Source: Scytolyngbya sp. HA4215-MV1 (GTDB lineage Bacteria; Cyanobacteriota; Cyanobacteriia; Leptolyngbyales; Leptolyngbyaceae). From it: a stretch of 64,000 bases of DNA. Where the stretch lies: assembly GCA_019359045.1 (NCBI GenBank), contig JAHHIA010000014.1, positions 1 to 64,000 on the forward strand, in the 5' to 3' direction. The number at the start of each line of letters is the position of its first letter. Position 1 is the first letter of the stretch. Of this stretch, positions 18,218 through 27,286 are shown piece by piece. The translations under genes and the position numbers were made by a program. The notes beneath the pieces were generated by a model, which was given only the letters and a program-made list of their open reading frames with translations, searched no databases and was not told the origin of the DNA.

Positions 18218-19048
18218 ATGAAAGCGATGGATTTAAAAAAGAGTTCATCTTATCTGTCTTCGCGACTTCCCTTCCTGCTGCTTGTTTTAGGGGCCATCCT
18301 TGTCCTGGTGCCTTTAGGGATGGTGTTTCTGCTGTCACTTCGTCCCGCGGATGAGATCGTGGGTTCTGCAAAGGGCTGGACGTTGCAAAACTATGAAGTT
18401 GCCTGGCAACAGGGACAGTTTTTACTCGCTTTTGCAAATTCTACGCTGGTAGCGTTGGCAGTCACCGGGTTTCAGGTTATCACTTCTGCTTTGGCAGGTT
18501 ATGCCCTAGCCAGGCTCAGATTTCGAGGACAGCAAACGCTGTTGCTCATCATTCTGACAACGTTGGTGATTCCTTTTCAGCTTCTAGTGATTCCTGTTTT
18601 TCTAGTTTTAAAGTGGGGACACCTGATCAATACCTATGGAGCGTTGATTTTGCCAACTGCGGTAAATGGGTTCGGGATATTTTTGCTTAGGCAATATTTT
18701 CTCACTATCCCCCCTGCTTTAGAAGAAGCCGCGATGTTGGATGGTGCCGATCGCCTACAAATTTTGTGGCAAGTGATGTTACCGCTCTCGCGTCCTGCGC
18801 TGGTCACGTTGTCACTTTTCACCTTTTTAGCGGAATGGAATGACTTATTTAAGCCGCTTGTATTCACCACACGTCCTGAACTGCGAACGGTACAATTGGC
18901 GCTGGCAAGTTTTCAGGAGCAATTTACTAATCGCTGGCAACTGTTAATGGCTGCGGTGGTCATTGCAACCGTGCCAGTGGTTGTGTTGTTTTTACTAGGG
19001 CAACGCCAGTTTATTCGCGGTATCGCGACGACTGGTGTGAAAAGTTAG
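18218..19048 (+). CDS. Sugar-type ABC transporter permease (MalG-like), orphan
   Basis: 276 residues with six membrane segments, first at about 12-34. The cytoplasmic EAA loop reads EEAAMLDGADRLQILWQVMLPL with the usual Gly, the ATPase contact of binding-protein-dependent permeases. LRPADEIVGSAKGWTLQNYEVAW at the start and the final FIRGIATTGVKS are typical of carbohydrate (CUT1) MalG-type subunits. No partner permease, ATPase or binding protein is beside it, so it must work with components encoded elsewhere. The sugar is unknown. Confidence 0.9.
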   Translation: MKAMDLKKSSSYLSSRLPFLLLVLGAILVLVPLGMVFLLSLRPADEIVGSAKGWTLQNYEVAWQQGQFLLAFANSTLVALAVTGFQVITSALAGYALARLRFRGQQTLLLIILTTLVIPFQLLVIPVFLVLKWGHLINTYGALILPTAVNGFGIFLLRQYFLTIPPALEEAAMLDGADRLQILWQVMLPLSRPALVTLSLFTFLAEWNDLFKPLVFTTRPELRTVQLALASFQEQFTNRWQLLMAAVVIATVPVVVLFLLGQRQFIRGIATTGVKS

Positions 19049-19118
19049 CGAGAACAAATGTAAGGATTGAGCACAGCGTATATGCGCTCCATGCGTTTGA
19101 ATCTTGGGGGTGCCTGTG

Positions 19119-19364
19119 GTGAAATATCTCGGTTTTGGGTTAATTAGTCTCTCGTTGGGGTTGTGGGGCTTGCTCCTGGTTGTGCCCTGGTTGCCTGCGA
19201 CGATCGCTCAAAAAACGATCGTTGCCACTACGTTTGTCGTTGTCTCAGAAATTTTTTGGTGGACAGGCGTTTTGCTCTTGGGCAAAGAAGTGGCAAAACG
19301 CTATCGACACAAGCTCAACCTTGGTCAAGTTTGGCAGCGCTTGAAACAATCCCTGCGTCGATGA
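19119..19364 (+). CDS. Small two-helix membrane protein (transporter-suffix-like)
   Basis: 81 residues from GTG 19119; GTG or TTG codons at 19104, 19110 and 19116 are other possible starts. Two hydrophobic helices (about residues 3-25 and 32-56) are followed by a basic tail. The motif LLGKEVAKRYRHKLN after the second helix is like the short domain that is found at the end of some transporters or alone. Function unknown. It is close behind the permease on the same strand and may be co-transcribed. Confidence 0.66.
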   Translation: MKYLGFGLISLSLGLWGLLLVVPWLPATIAQKTIVATTFVVVSEIFWWTGVLLLGKEVAKRYRHKLNLGQVWQRLKQSLRR

Positions 19365-19387
19365 AACAAGGAGGGGTGCTCTGGACT

Positions 19388-20314
19388 TCAGACCGAAGGG
19401 TTGCCTTTCAATAAAGGGGAAATTCCTGCTAAATCAAGGATTTGAGGAATGAGGTCTTCTCGCTTAACCGCCATCATATGAACGCCCTGACAGAGTTGTT
19501 TGGCTAACTTTACCTGCTCTGCGGCAATGATCATCCCTTCTCTCAGGGGATCGGTAGCGTGTTCTAAGCGATTAATAATGTGATCTGGAATATGGACACC
19601 CGGCACGCAACGATTGATAAACTGAGCGTTTTTAGCAGATTTGAGCAGAAAAATACCTGCCAGGATGGGCTTGTCTGTTCCCGATGCGATCTGGGCCATG
19701 AATTTTTCTAGCCGATCGAAATCGGAAATGAGTTGGCTTTGAAAAAACTGTGCCCCTGCAGCCAGTTTGCGTTCAAATCGACTCTGGAGACTAGACCAGT
19801 TGCTCAATTGGGGGTCGATCGCGGCACCAATGAAAAGATTGGTTGCGCCATCGGTCAAAGGCTTTTCATTCAGGTCAAACCCTAGATTCAGCTTTTGCAG
19901 AAGTTTTAATAAGCGAACTGACTCTAATTCAAATACGCCACGTGCGTTCGGGTGGTCACCTGCTTTGACTGGATCGCCCGTCAGCGCCAGAATATTGCGG
20001 ATCCCCAGGGCGTAAGCACCCATCAGATCAGCTTGTAAGCCAATGGAGTTGCGATCACGGCAGGCAACCTGGCAAATAGGTTCAATTCCATTCTGAAAAA
20101 GAATTGCTGAAGCTGCCAGAGAAGACATCCTGAGAACGGCTCGGCTACTATCTGTCACATTGACTGCATGCACCCGATCTCTGAGCAACGTTGCCATCTG
20201 CAACATATGCGCCGGGTCACACCCTTTGGGTGGGGCAACTTCCGCAGTAATCAGAAAATCGCCTGCCTCGACAGCGGCACGAAAATGACTGGGGGGGGAA
20301 AGAAAAGGATTCAT
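19388..20314 (-). CDS. metF: Methylenetetrahydrofolate reductase family protein
   Basis: 308 residues from ATG 20314 (the frame extends 7 codons further). It reduces methylene-THF to methyl-THF with FAD for methionine synthesis. Seen: TAEVAPPKGCD near the N-terminus (the conserved Glu), VNVTDSSRAVLRMSS, ILALTGDPVKAGDHP, FIGAAIDP, and AGAQFFQSQLI with the family's A-x-F-x-Q core. The order of these blocks is that of bacterial MetF. C-terminal GVHMMAVKREDLIPQIL closes the barrel. The cyanobacterial variant lacks some E. coli loop residues, so the electron donor is uncertain. Confidence 0.88.
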   Translation of the reverse strand: MNPFLSPPSHFRAAVEAGDFLITAEVAPPKGCDPAHMLQMATLLRDRVHAVNVTDSSRAVLRMSSLAASAILFQNGIEPICQVACRDRNSIGLQADLMGAYALGIRNILALTGDPVKAGDHPNARGVFELESVRLLKLLQKLNLGFDLNEKPLTDGATNLFIGAAIDPQLSNWSSLQSRFERKLAAGAQFFQSQLISDFDRLEKFMAQIASGTDKPILAGIFLLKSAKNAQFINRCVPGVHIPDHIINRLEHATDPLREGMIIAAEQVKLAKQLCQGVHMMAVKREDLIPQILDLAGISPLLKGNPSV

Positions 20315-20652
20315 CGCTAAAATCCTAATACACATTTCATAAAATTTTTATGAACTCAGCTGCTTTTCTAATTAAATTTCAAATCGCTTCTCAATCTTGT
20401 TGCGAAGACTTTTGATCGAATGTCTTTTGGGATGTACAAAAAAAATGATGATTACCGCCCAGATTGACGGCTTGAAAACTCAAACTAAAAGTTATGATTA
20501 AAGTTAGAATCCAAAAAAATTACTCTAAACAATTTTTTATAGATTTGGTTAATTCTGAGGTTTTGAAGAATTCGAATGCACGGGTTGCTGTAGTGCAGAA
20601 TTGGGTTCATTCTTTTCGTTGCTAATCGAGATCGCTTCCAAAGCTTTGGCTC
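20315..20652. other. Divergent AT-rich region metF / hypothetical gene
   Basis: About 340 bases, strongly AT-rich, holding presumably two divergent promoters. Nothing specific was recognised. Confidence 0.45.
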
Positions 20653-21033
20653 ATGGCTATTGTGCTTACTCCCACAGAAATTAACCAATTTCGGCAAGAG
20701 TTGGCAAATCTCGCACCGGCGCTCATCGCTCTGGAGATGGTTGAGGCTTGTGAAGGAGATCTAGAAGATGCCGCCATTTCATTGGCAATTCGAGTTGGGC
20801 AGGAGCCAGATACCTCTGAGCGGTGGTTGGAGGGGGTGGCTAAGCGATGGCGACATATTATCTGCCAGCTCAATCTCCCTTCTAATTCCCAACCTGAGCA
20901 GGTTGTCAAAATGGTGAAAGCCCTCACCGAAAATACGGATATTCCACCGGAACTTGTGACTCCGGTCGCGCTTTATGTCTTCAAAGCGGGTGTGAATAAT
21001 TTTTGTCAGCCTTTGTCTGCGAAACTGGTATAG
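20653..21033 (+). CDS. Conserved hypothetical protein preceding the FHA cluster
   Basis: 126 residues, soluble, mainly helical (LTPTEINQFRQELANLAPALIALEMVEACEGDLEDAA). The short acidic helical arrangement resembles small cyanobacterial proteins without assigned role. ATG 20653 is well placed and codon use fits neighbours. It precedes the SPFH-FHA gene by 83 bases on the same strand, so it may be the first gene of that group. No catalytic motif is visible. Confidence 0.66.
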   Translation: MAIVLTPTEINQFRQELANLAPALIALEMVEACEGDLEDAAISLAIRVGQEPDTSERWLEGVAKRWRHIICQLNLPSNSQPEQVVKMVKALTENTDIPPELVTPVALYVFKAGVNNFCQPLSAKLV

Positions 21034-21116
21034 ATGTGTTGTGCCAGTGCTTGGTTTACTAGTTTGCTTGCTTTGCTAGTTGATCGATCCACTTCCCTTT
21101 TGGTGTTCTTGCGGTG

Positions 21117-22109
21117 ATGTCCGTCCCAGTCTCTCCCCTGGTTCAAGTCTTGACTCCCCTCCGGTGCGTAGGCTGGATGCTCAATTTTGTCGACGTAGGT
21201 TATCTGGGATTGTTGGTCAGAAACGGTAAATTGGTTCGACAGTTATCTCCAGGGCGCTATTTTCACTTCGTTTTTCCCTGTCTGGACCAATGTAAGTTGA
21301 TCCTGGTCGATATGCGAACTCGTAACTTGCAAGTGATCTCTCGCAAAGATTTTCTATCGCGAGATCAAGTGGTGGTTAACGTATCGCTGAACGTCACGTA
21401 TCAAGTGCTAAATGCTGCCCATATTGCGCTGCGATTGTCTGAACCTCTGACTTCGCTGACAGCAACGTTGAAAGATTTAGTGGGCTTGGCGATCGCTCAA
21501 TTGGATGGGCAGGTGTTGATGCGATCGGGACGTACTCACATTCGCGAATGTTTGCTGGCTCAGTTTAACGAGATCCGCGAACTTGGCTTTCAGATCGCAG
21601 ATGTGCGTCTGGATGAAATCTCATTTCCCGAACAACCCAAGGTGCACCAGCGTTCAGACTTGCTCAACGCGCATTCAGCAGAATTGCTGCAGGCGAGTTA
21701 TCTAGAATCGGCGATGAATCCGCTGGTTTTTTCTAATAGTCTTGATGCGGAGACAGATACAGTCGGCTCGAGGGCAAATTTCAGCCATTGCAGTTTGGTG
21801 CATCAAAAATCGGGAGAAAAAATCTCTCTGGCAAGCTTACTCAGCACCAAACCTTATTTGGCGTTAGGGCGAGAGCTGGACAATGATTTTGTGATCCCCG
21901 ATCGGGAGTGTTCTCGCCATCACGCTCAGGTGTTCCAGTTTCAGGGGATTTACTACCTCATGGATGTGGGAAGTACGAATGGTACCTATGTGGACGGTAA
22001 ACGTCTAGTCCCGCAAAATCCAACGCGCTTGAGGTCGGGAGTGACGGTTCAGATCGGTCAACAGACCTGGCAATTTGAAGAAAAAATTCTCTACTTGTGG
22101 AAACGGTAG
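21117..22109 (+). CDS. SPFH/Band 7 and FHA domain fusion protein
   Basis: 330 residues, ATG 21117 with a GTG one codon earlier. Residues 25-190 look like an SPFH/Band 7 domain (VDVGYLGLLVRNGKLVRQLSPGRYF, DMRTRNLQVISRKDFLSRDQVVVNVSLNVTYQV, HIRECLLAQFNEIRELGFQIADVRL). No long transmembrane helix precedes it. Residues 240-325 are a complete FHA phosphothreonine-binding domain: ALGRELDNDF, SRHHAQV, STNGTYV. SPFH proteins build membrane-bound scaffolds; the FHA domain would recruit phosphorylated partners. It opens a run of same-strand genes with a PP2C phosphatase and a CHAT-FHA protein. Confidence 0.85.
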   Translation: MSVPVSPLVQVLTPLRCVGWMLNFVDVGYLGLLVRNGKLVRQLSPGRYFHFVFPCLDQCKLILVDMRTRNLQVISRKDFLSRDQVVVNVSLNVTYQVLNAAHIALRLSEPLTSLTATLKDLVGLAIAQLDGQVLMRSGRTHIRECLLAQFNEIRELGFQIADVRLDEISFPEQPKVHQRSDLLNAHSAELLQASYLESAMNPLVFSNSLDAETDTVGSRANFSHCSLVHQKSGEKISLASLLSTKPYLALGRELDNDFVIPDRECSRHHAQVFQFQGIYYLMDVGSTNGTYVDGKRLVPQNPTRLRSGVTVQIGQQTWQFEEKILYLWKR

Positions 22110-22240
22110 TAGATTGGAGACTCGAAAGTTGAGTTGTCCATCAAAAGGATGGAATTTTAGCGGACTTCTTAGCGTTCAACTCTGGACAAGTGAGAGTTCA
22201 TCGCTTAGAGTCTGGAGTTACCTCTGGCGAATAAAGCGCT

Positions 22241-24724
22241 ATGAATAACCTCTCAGCCACGATCTACTGCCCTAATCATTTATGTCAGGCTCCCAATCCG
22301 GAGAGCCACAAGTTTTGTCAGAAGTGCCGAACCCTTTTGCCAAAACGGTATTTGTGGGCAGTTGGTCATAAAGTAGAAGCTTACCGCCCTGGAGAGGTAC
22401 TGGCAGGCCGCTATTTGGTGAAGCAAAGTCGAATTTTGCTGGATACTCAGCCAGGTTTATTGCCTGATCCGATCGCTGAAATTCCAAAAGAGGTGGAGCC
22501 GTATCTTCGGCTTTCGCCCCATCAGTTACATGTTCCGCAAGTTTACAGTTTAGTGCGCCAACCAGGTGGGCGATCGCGGAGTGATATTTTGTTGCTAGAG
22601 TCAGCCCCTATCTATCCAGATGGGATTGAAATTGCTCAAGATACTCAGGCTTCTTTCGCATCAGAGCAGCCTGTGGTGGGTGGTCAACTAATGCCCGAGT
22701 TGGGAAAAGTCTGGAAGCAGGGTAGTGCCTTACGTCAACTCAACTGGCTCTGGCAAATGGCTAACCTCTGGCAACCCCTCAGCGATGAAGGGGGTGCTTC
22801 AACTCTACTAACCCCCTCCCTTTTGAGAGTGGAGGGGGCACTGGTTCGTTTGTTAGAACTGCGGCTAGAGCAAACTCCGCCGACTTTGATGCAGTTGGGA
22901 CAAGCCTGGACACCCCTGGCGGCAGCGGCTCGTCCAGAATTGACTGGTTTTTTAGAGCAACTTTTTCGCTGGCTAGTTCAGGCGCAAGTGAGTACGGTGG
23001 AGGATCTTCTCACTATTCTTGATCGGGGACTTCAGGTGTGTGGGCGGACGCAGTCGCGGCAGATTCGCATAGCGACCCGTACCGATCGAGGACCCAGCCG
23101 TCAGCGTAATGAAGATGCCTGCTATCCGGTCAGTGGTACGGATATTCCCCTAACCATTAGCCCAGCGCCTGCTCAGGGGTTGGCTGCGTTCTCCGTCTTA
23201 CCTTTGACGATTGTCTGCGATGGGATTGGTGGACATGAGGGGGGCAATGTTGCTTCAAATCTGGCGATCAGCGCGATTCAGCAAGAATTGGAGCAAATTC
23301 CACCGACCCCCGAAGCGCTGACATCCAATCACCTGATTCCTACCTTGATGCGTTCGATTTGCTTGGCGAATGACTTGATTAGCCAGCGCAATGATCAGGA
23401 ACAACGGCACGATCGGCAACGGATGGGCACGACGTTGGTGATGGCATTGAGCTATGGGCATGAAATCTACGTATCGCATGTAGGCGACAGTCGGGCGTAC
23501 CGCATCACTCGTACAGGTTGTCATCAAATCACGTTGGATGATGACGTGGCTTCTAGAGAGGTGCGGCTGGGGTATGCACTCTATCGAGATGCTTTGCAAC
23601 AGGCTGCTTCAGGTTCTTTAGTCCAAGCGTTGGGGATGAATCCATCGAATCTGCTGCATCCAACTGTGCAAAGATTTGTGCTCGATGAAGATTGTGTGTT
23701 TTTGCTCTGCTCAGATGGTTTAAGTGATAACGATCGGGTTGAAGAAGCCTGGCAAACTGAAATTTTACCGATTTTGGCTGATGAACTGGATGTGGCTGCG
23801 GTCAGTGAACGACTGATTGCACTCGCCAATAGCAAAAATGGGCATGATAATGTCACAGTTGGGCTAATCCATTGCCGTGTAGCAGAAACCACTTCGGTTT
23901 CTGCCCAAGATTTGATGGCACAACTGAATTTTCCGCCTGACAGGTTAGGTCAGGTTGCCTCTGCTGAAGAGACGAGCCCCACATCGCCTTCTGTCTCAAC
24001 CACTGTCAGAACCAAAGTTCTGAAACCCCGTTCGAGTCAAGCAAGAGTACTGAGATTATTCAGTCGGCTGGTCTTTTTACTCGGATTGCTGAGTGCTTTG
24101 GCGTATCTACTGGGGATGGGATGGAAATATTGGTTTAGCAATCCCGGAGACAATTCTCCGACGACAGGATTGCCAACCCATCGTGCTAGCCCATCTGCCG
24201 CGCTCAATCTGCCGATCGGGGCATTTGTGCAACTCAGTGGTGCTTCAGCTCCAGGAGGGGGAACTTCACCGCTACCCATGTTGCGAGTAGAGCCAGAATC
24301 TTTACAAAATCAAGGGCAAACCTTGATGATCGTGGGTACTATTCCCCTAGGCAGTGTTGTACAAATTCAGGGAAAGTTAGAGAATCCAGAAAAGGGAAAC
24401 AGTTGGCTGAACCTCAAAGTTTGTTCTACTTCCCCCTTGGCTGCGGTCGTTCCTGAAGCAACTCGGCCTGACAACAGTCCTCCCATTCTTGGTCGCTTGC
24501 CCTCTCCTGCCGGCTCACCAGCATCTACTTCTGCGCCCTCTGCCCCGCGTGCGTTGCGACCTGGCGAAACGGGTTGGATTTTGGAGCTTGATCTCGTGCC
24601 CTTTGTCAGTCAAGAGCCTCTGCGCGATCCGACCTTGCGAGGAGTTTGCCGCTCTACAGCAAGTCCCGTTGAGATGGTTAGCCCATCCGTCAAAGTGCGT
24701 CAATCCCCGCTGAAATCGCCTTAA
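22241..24724 (+). CDS. PP2C-type Ser/Thr protein phosphatase with zinc ribbon and membrane segment
   Basis: 827 residues. N-terminal four-Cys zinc ribbon (YCPNHLCQ ... FCQKCRTLLP) as seen on cyanobacterial signalling proteins; residues 40-270 resemble a kinase-like or accessory region without catalytic motifs. The PP2C domain spans about 280-550: DRGPSRQRNEDAC, VCDGIGGHEGGN (metal Asp), GTTLVMAL, HVGDSRAYRI, LLCSDGLSDND and GHDNVTVGLI. A transmembrane helix follows (about 603-627), then a Pro/Ser-rich part outside with a possible SH3-like stretch. It would remove the phosphothreonine marks that neighbouring FHA domains read. Confidence 0.9.
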   Translation: MNNLSATIYCPNHLCQAPNPESHKFCQKCRTLLPKRYLWAVGHKVEAYRPGEVLAGRYLVKQSRILLDTQPGLLPDPIAEIPKEVEPYLRLSPHQLHVPQVYSLVRQPGGRSRSDILLLESAPIYPDGIEIAQDTQASFASEQPVVGGQLMPELGKVWKQGSALRQLNWLWQMANLWQPLSDEGGASTLLTPSLLRVEGALVRLLELRLEQTPPTLMQLGQAWTPLAAAARPELTGFLEQLFRWLVQAQVSTVEDLLTILDRGLQVCGRTQSRQIRIATRTDRGPSRQRNEDACYPVSGTDIPLTISPAPAQGLAAFSVLPLTIVCDGIGGHEGGNVASNLAISAIQQELEQIPPTPEALTSNHLIPTLMRSICLANDLISQRNDQEQRHDRQRMGTTLVMALSYGHEIYVSHVGDSRAYRITRTGCHQITLDDDVASREVRLGYALYRDALQQAASGSLVQALGMNPSNLLHPTVQRFVLDEDCVFLLCSDGLSDNDRVEEAWQTEILPILADELDVAAVSERLIALANSKNGHDNVTVGLIHCRVAETTSVSAQDLMAQLNFPPDRLGQVASAEETSPTSPSVSTTVRTKVLKPRSSQARVLRLFSRLVFLLGLLSALAYLLGMGWKYWFSNPGDNSPTTGLPTHRASPSAALNLPIGAFVQLSGASAPGGGTSPLPMLRVEPESLQNQGQTLMIVGTIPLGSVVQIQGKLENPEKGNSWLNLKVCSTSPLAAVVPEATRPDNSPPILGRLPSPAGSPASTSAPSAPRALRPGETGWILELDLVPFVSQEPLRDPTLRGVCRSTASPVEMVSPSVKVRQSPLKSP

Positions 24725-25045
24725 TTGAGGCGGTGGTGCGGAGAAGTTCAGAAGGAGTCGAGTTAGAGCTTGCTTCTGCGTTCGTAAAGGGAATGCTCTA
24801 AATGAGGTACTTCATCAGGAGATTTTATACTCTCGACGTGGAATATGGAGTTCCGATCACGAATTGTTGATTCGTGTAAACACATCAGGAATGATTAACC
24901 TTTGACTACGCGATCTCCATATTTTCCTTTTCGTGCATCTTGTTCCGTTCCTTTATAAAACCGTTAAGATCTCCCATTCAACCCAGGCAAACTCTCGGTA
25001 GACTGGTAGAGATCAGAACAGTCTGAGTGTGGTGAATTGTCCGGC
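24725..25045. other. Intergenic region PP2C to CHAT-FHA
   Basis: About 320 bases. A small perfect inverted repeat (CACGAAT / ATTCGTG at 24858-24876) lies inside a wider imperfect pair of TATGGAG/CTCCATA elements (24844-24850 and near 24930). It may contain a terminator and the CHAT gene promoter, but no T-run follows. Confidence 0.45.
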
Positions 25046-26752
25046 ATGTCGTCTGAAACTCCCTGCTTACATCTGGCAATTAAACGTCTGGAAATTGACC
25101 ATCTGGCTACGAATCAGATGCGACACTATGCTGTTTGGGTCATTGAGTCACCTTATCCGGCTGGGTACGAGCATCACGATCGCCCATGGACGATGGCGCT
25201 AACTCATGCCTGGAATGCCTGGCAAGAAATGTTTTCTTCCAGAGGGTTGCCAAATGTGCCTTACGTTTCAGAGGTGAGTCTTATTCCAGATACAAGCCCA
25301 CCGTCAGAACTGGTACAGGTGGGAGAGGGAATCCCCTTACCTTTGGGTATTGGGCGGATGCAAGGTCTGGGGATTACCCTTTGGCAATGGTTGTTTAACG
25401 GTGCGATTCAGGATAGTTTCAATCGTAGTCAGGGATTCGCGAATGCCAAGTCGCAGCCCCTACGGTTGCGGTTGGAAATTCGGGATGCGGATTTAATTCA
25501 ACTTCCCTGGGAAATTATGCAAGAGCAAGCTGCGAAGCAGGCGATTTCCCTCAGCCAACAGGTTTTATTCAGCCGTACTACTTACGATGTTGATCCATTA
25601 CCGATTTTGCGAAACGATCAATCCCTTAGGATTTTGCTAGTCTTGGGTCAAGATTCTACGACTGCTGTTTCCGGTCGTGGTGTCAGTGCTAAGGAAAAGG
25701 GGATTGTTCAAGAGATTCCTCAACACTTGAAGTTGGAGCAGGAGGCGATCGCGCTATCGCAACTCCTCGAAACCTCGAGTAAGGTATCCTTCTTAGAACA
25801 AGAAGATTTAGCGTTTTGTCAAGTAGACACGCTGATTCAGCCAACTCCGGCTCAACTCATTCAGCAGTTGGAAAGTGATAGCTATAACGTCTTTTTTTAT
25901 GCGGGTCATGGGGTGCCTGCGCCTGATGGCGGGTTGTTGCTGTTGCGTGCTGACACGACCCTCAATGGGACAGAGTTAGCTCAGGTACTGACTCGCTGTC
26001 AGGTGAAACTGGCAGTTTTTAATGCTTGTTGGGGTGCTCAGCCAGAAGAACACAATCATCAGCCAATTCCTCGCAGTAGTTTGGCAGAGGTGCTGATTCA
26101 TCATGGGGTGCCTGCTGTGCTGGCGATGCGAGACTCAATCACCGATCAGGAGGCTCGCAGCTTTATCCAATCCTTTACGCGGGAATTGGTCGAGCGCAAA
26201 CCGATCGACCAGGCAATGGCGATCGCCAGACAAGACTTACTGACTCTCTACAAGTTCAACCAACCAGCCTGGACGTTGCCTGTTCTCTATATGCACCCAG
26301 GCTTTAATGGTGAACTTATCCACCCTCAGAAAAAAGAAGATAAGACAGTGATGCCGCCCGTTCCTTCAATTATTCATAAGCACCATCGGGCTTCCCTGCG
26401 CCTTGTTGGCAGTACGAGTAAAAGCTGGAAAATTCGTGCGGGAATGCTCCGCATTGGTCGGAGTGACACCAATGATGTGGTGATCAGTCATCTTCAAACT
26501 TCACGAAAACAGGCTGAAATTTTTTGCGCTGATATGACCGATGATGGAGCTTCAATGCCCAAATATTTTTTGAAAGATATTTCGTCTTATGGGACTTTGG
26601 TTTTGGACTCTAGCCAGCAAAGTTGGAAACGGGTGAACAATGACACCGTGCCGCTGGAGCCAGGTAGCCATCTAAAGTTTAGCGGGATGCAAGGCGAAAC
26701 GTATGAATTTATTCTGGAGCAATTTGATACGTCCAAATCACCTGAAGGATAG
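25046..26752 (+). CDS. CHAT-domain (caspase-like) protease with C-terminal FHA domain
   Basis: 568 residues, ATG 25046 (TTG 25037 possible). Residues 120-430 form a CHAT domain of the caspase-separase clan: LRLEIRDADLIQLPWEIM, LRILLVLGQ, the catalytic His in FFYAGHG (His288) and the catalytic Cys in VFNACWGA (Cys328), then VPAVLAMRDSITDQEARSF and the WTLPVLYM end. Residues 450-560 are an FHA domain with LRIGRSDTND and TSRKQAE, though the usual second-loop Asn-Gly is SSYGT here. A protease gated by phosphothreonine recognition is inferred. It follows the PP2C gene on the same strand. Confidence 0.88.
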   Translation: MSSETPCLHLAIKRLEIDHLATNQMRHYAVWVIESPYPAGYEHHDRPWTMALTHAWNAWQEMFSSRGLPNVPYVSEVSLIPDTSPPSELVQVGEGIPLPLGIGRMQGLGITLWQWLFNGAIQDSFNRSQGFANAKSQPLRLRLEIRDADLIQLPWEIMQEQAAKQAISLSQQVLFSRTTYDVDPLPILRNDQSLRILLVLGQDSTTAVSGRGVSAKEKGIVQEIPQHLKLEQEAIALSQLLETSSKVSFLEQEDLAFCQVDTLIQPTPAQLIQQLESDSYNVFFYAGHGVPAPDGGLLLLRADTTLNGTELAQVLTRCQVKLAVFNACWGAQPEEHNHQPIPRSSLAEVLIHHGVPAVLAMRDSITDQEARSFIQSFTRELVERKPIDQAMAIARQDLLTLYKFNQPAWTLPVLYMHPGFNGELIHPQKKEDKTVMPPVPSIIHKHHRASLRLVGSTSKSWKIRAGMLRIGRSDTNDVVISHLQTSRKQAEIFCADMTDDGASMPKYFLKDISSYGTLVLDSSQQSWKRVNNDTVPLEPGSHLKFSGMQGETYEFILEQFDTSKSPEG

Positions 26753-27286
26753 AACAACCGACTTGAAATTGCCGATTTGAGCGGGTTAATTGAGGCATCA
26801 TTTTTCTGAACAGCCTTAAAGTTCGTATTGGGAGTCAAGCGTCAGAGCATTTCACCTCCTCGCTGATGTTTGGCTCAATACGTTTGGCAAGGAGATTGAG
26901 TAATCGCCTCGCCATTTCAGTTCAGGTAGATACCGGGGTTCTATCTTTAACTGAACGTAAAATTTCTACATCCTCGTTGATTCCGATCTCCTCAATACCT
27001 TGAACGATCGCTCTTGTAGGGACACTTTATGAACTGGCATGAGTTCAGTAGTTTTTCGTAAGCTATATCGCTGTTCTGTAAATAAAAGCTTGTGTGCGGA
27101 TGGAAGCGAATCTGTTAAGCTAAAGCGATGTTTTTTGAGTGGACTTGAGCGGTTCTATCTCGATAGGGATACTTTCTTGATCAGCAATTTGGCTTATTTT
27201 ATAACCAGTTGCGGAACTGGCACTTTGGCAAGTGTAGGTTCTGATACGGAAGTTGGTTCTATCAGTGCATGCAGGAGTCTAGAATA
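26753..27286. other. 534-base intergenic region after CHAT-FHA
   Basis: No convincing gene. A short open frame near 27039-27287 has no recognisable features and overlaps the next start. A loose inverted repeat (TTCAGTTCAGGTAGATA against TATCTTTAACTGAA, 26918-26960) is visible. Confidence 0.5.
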
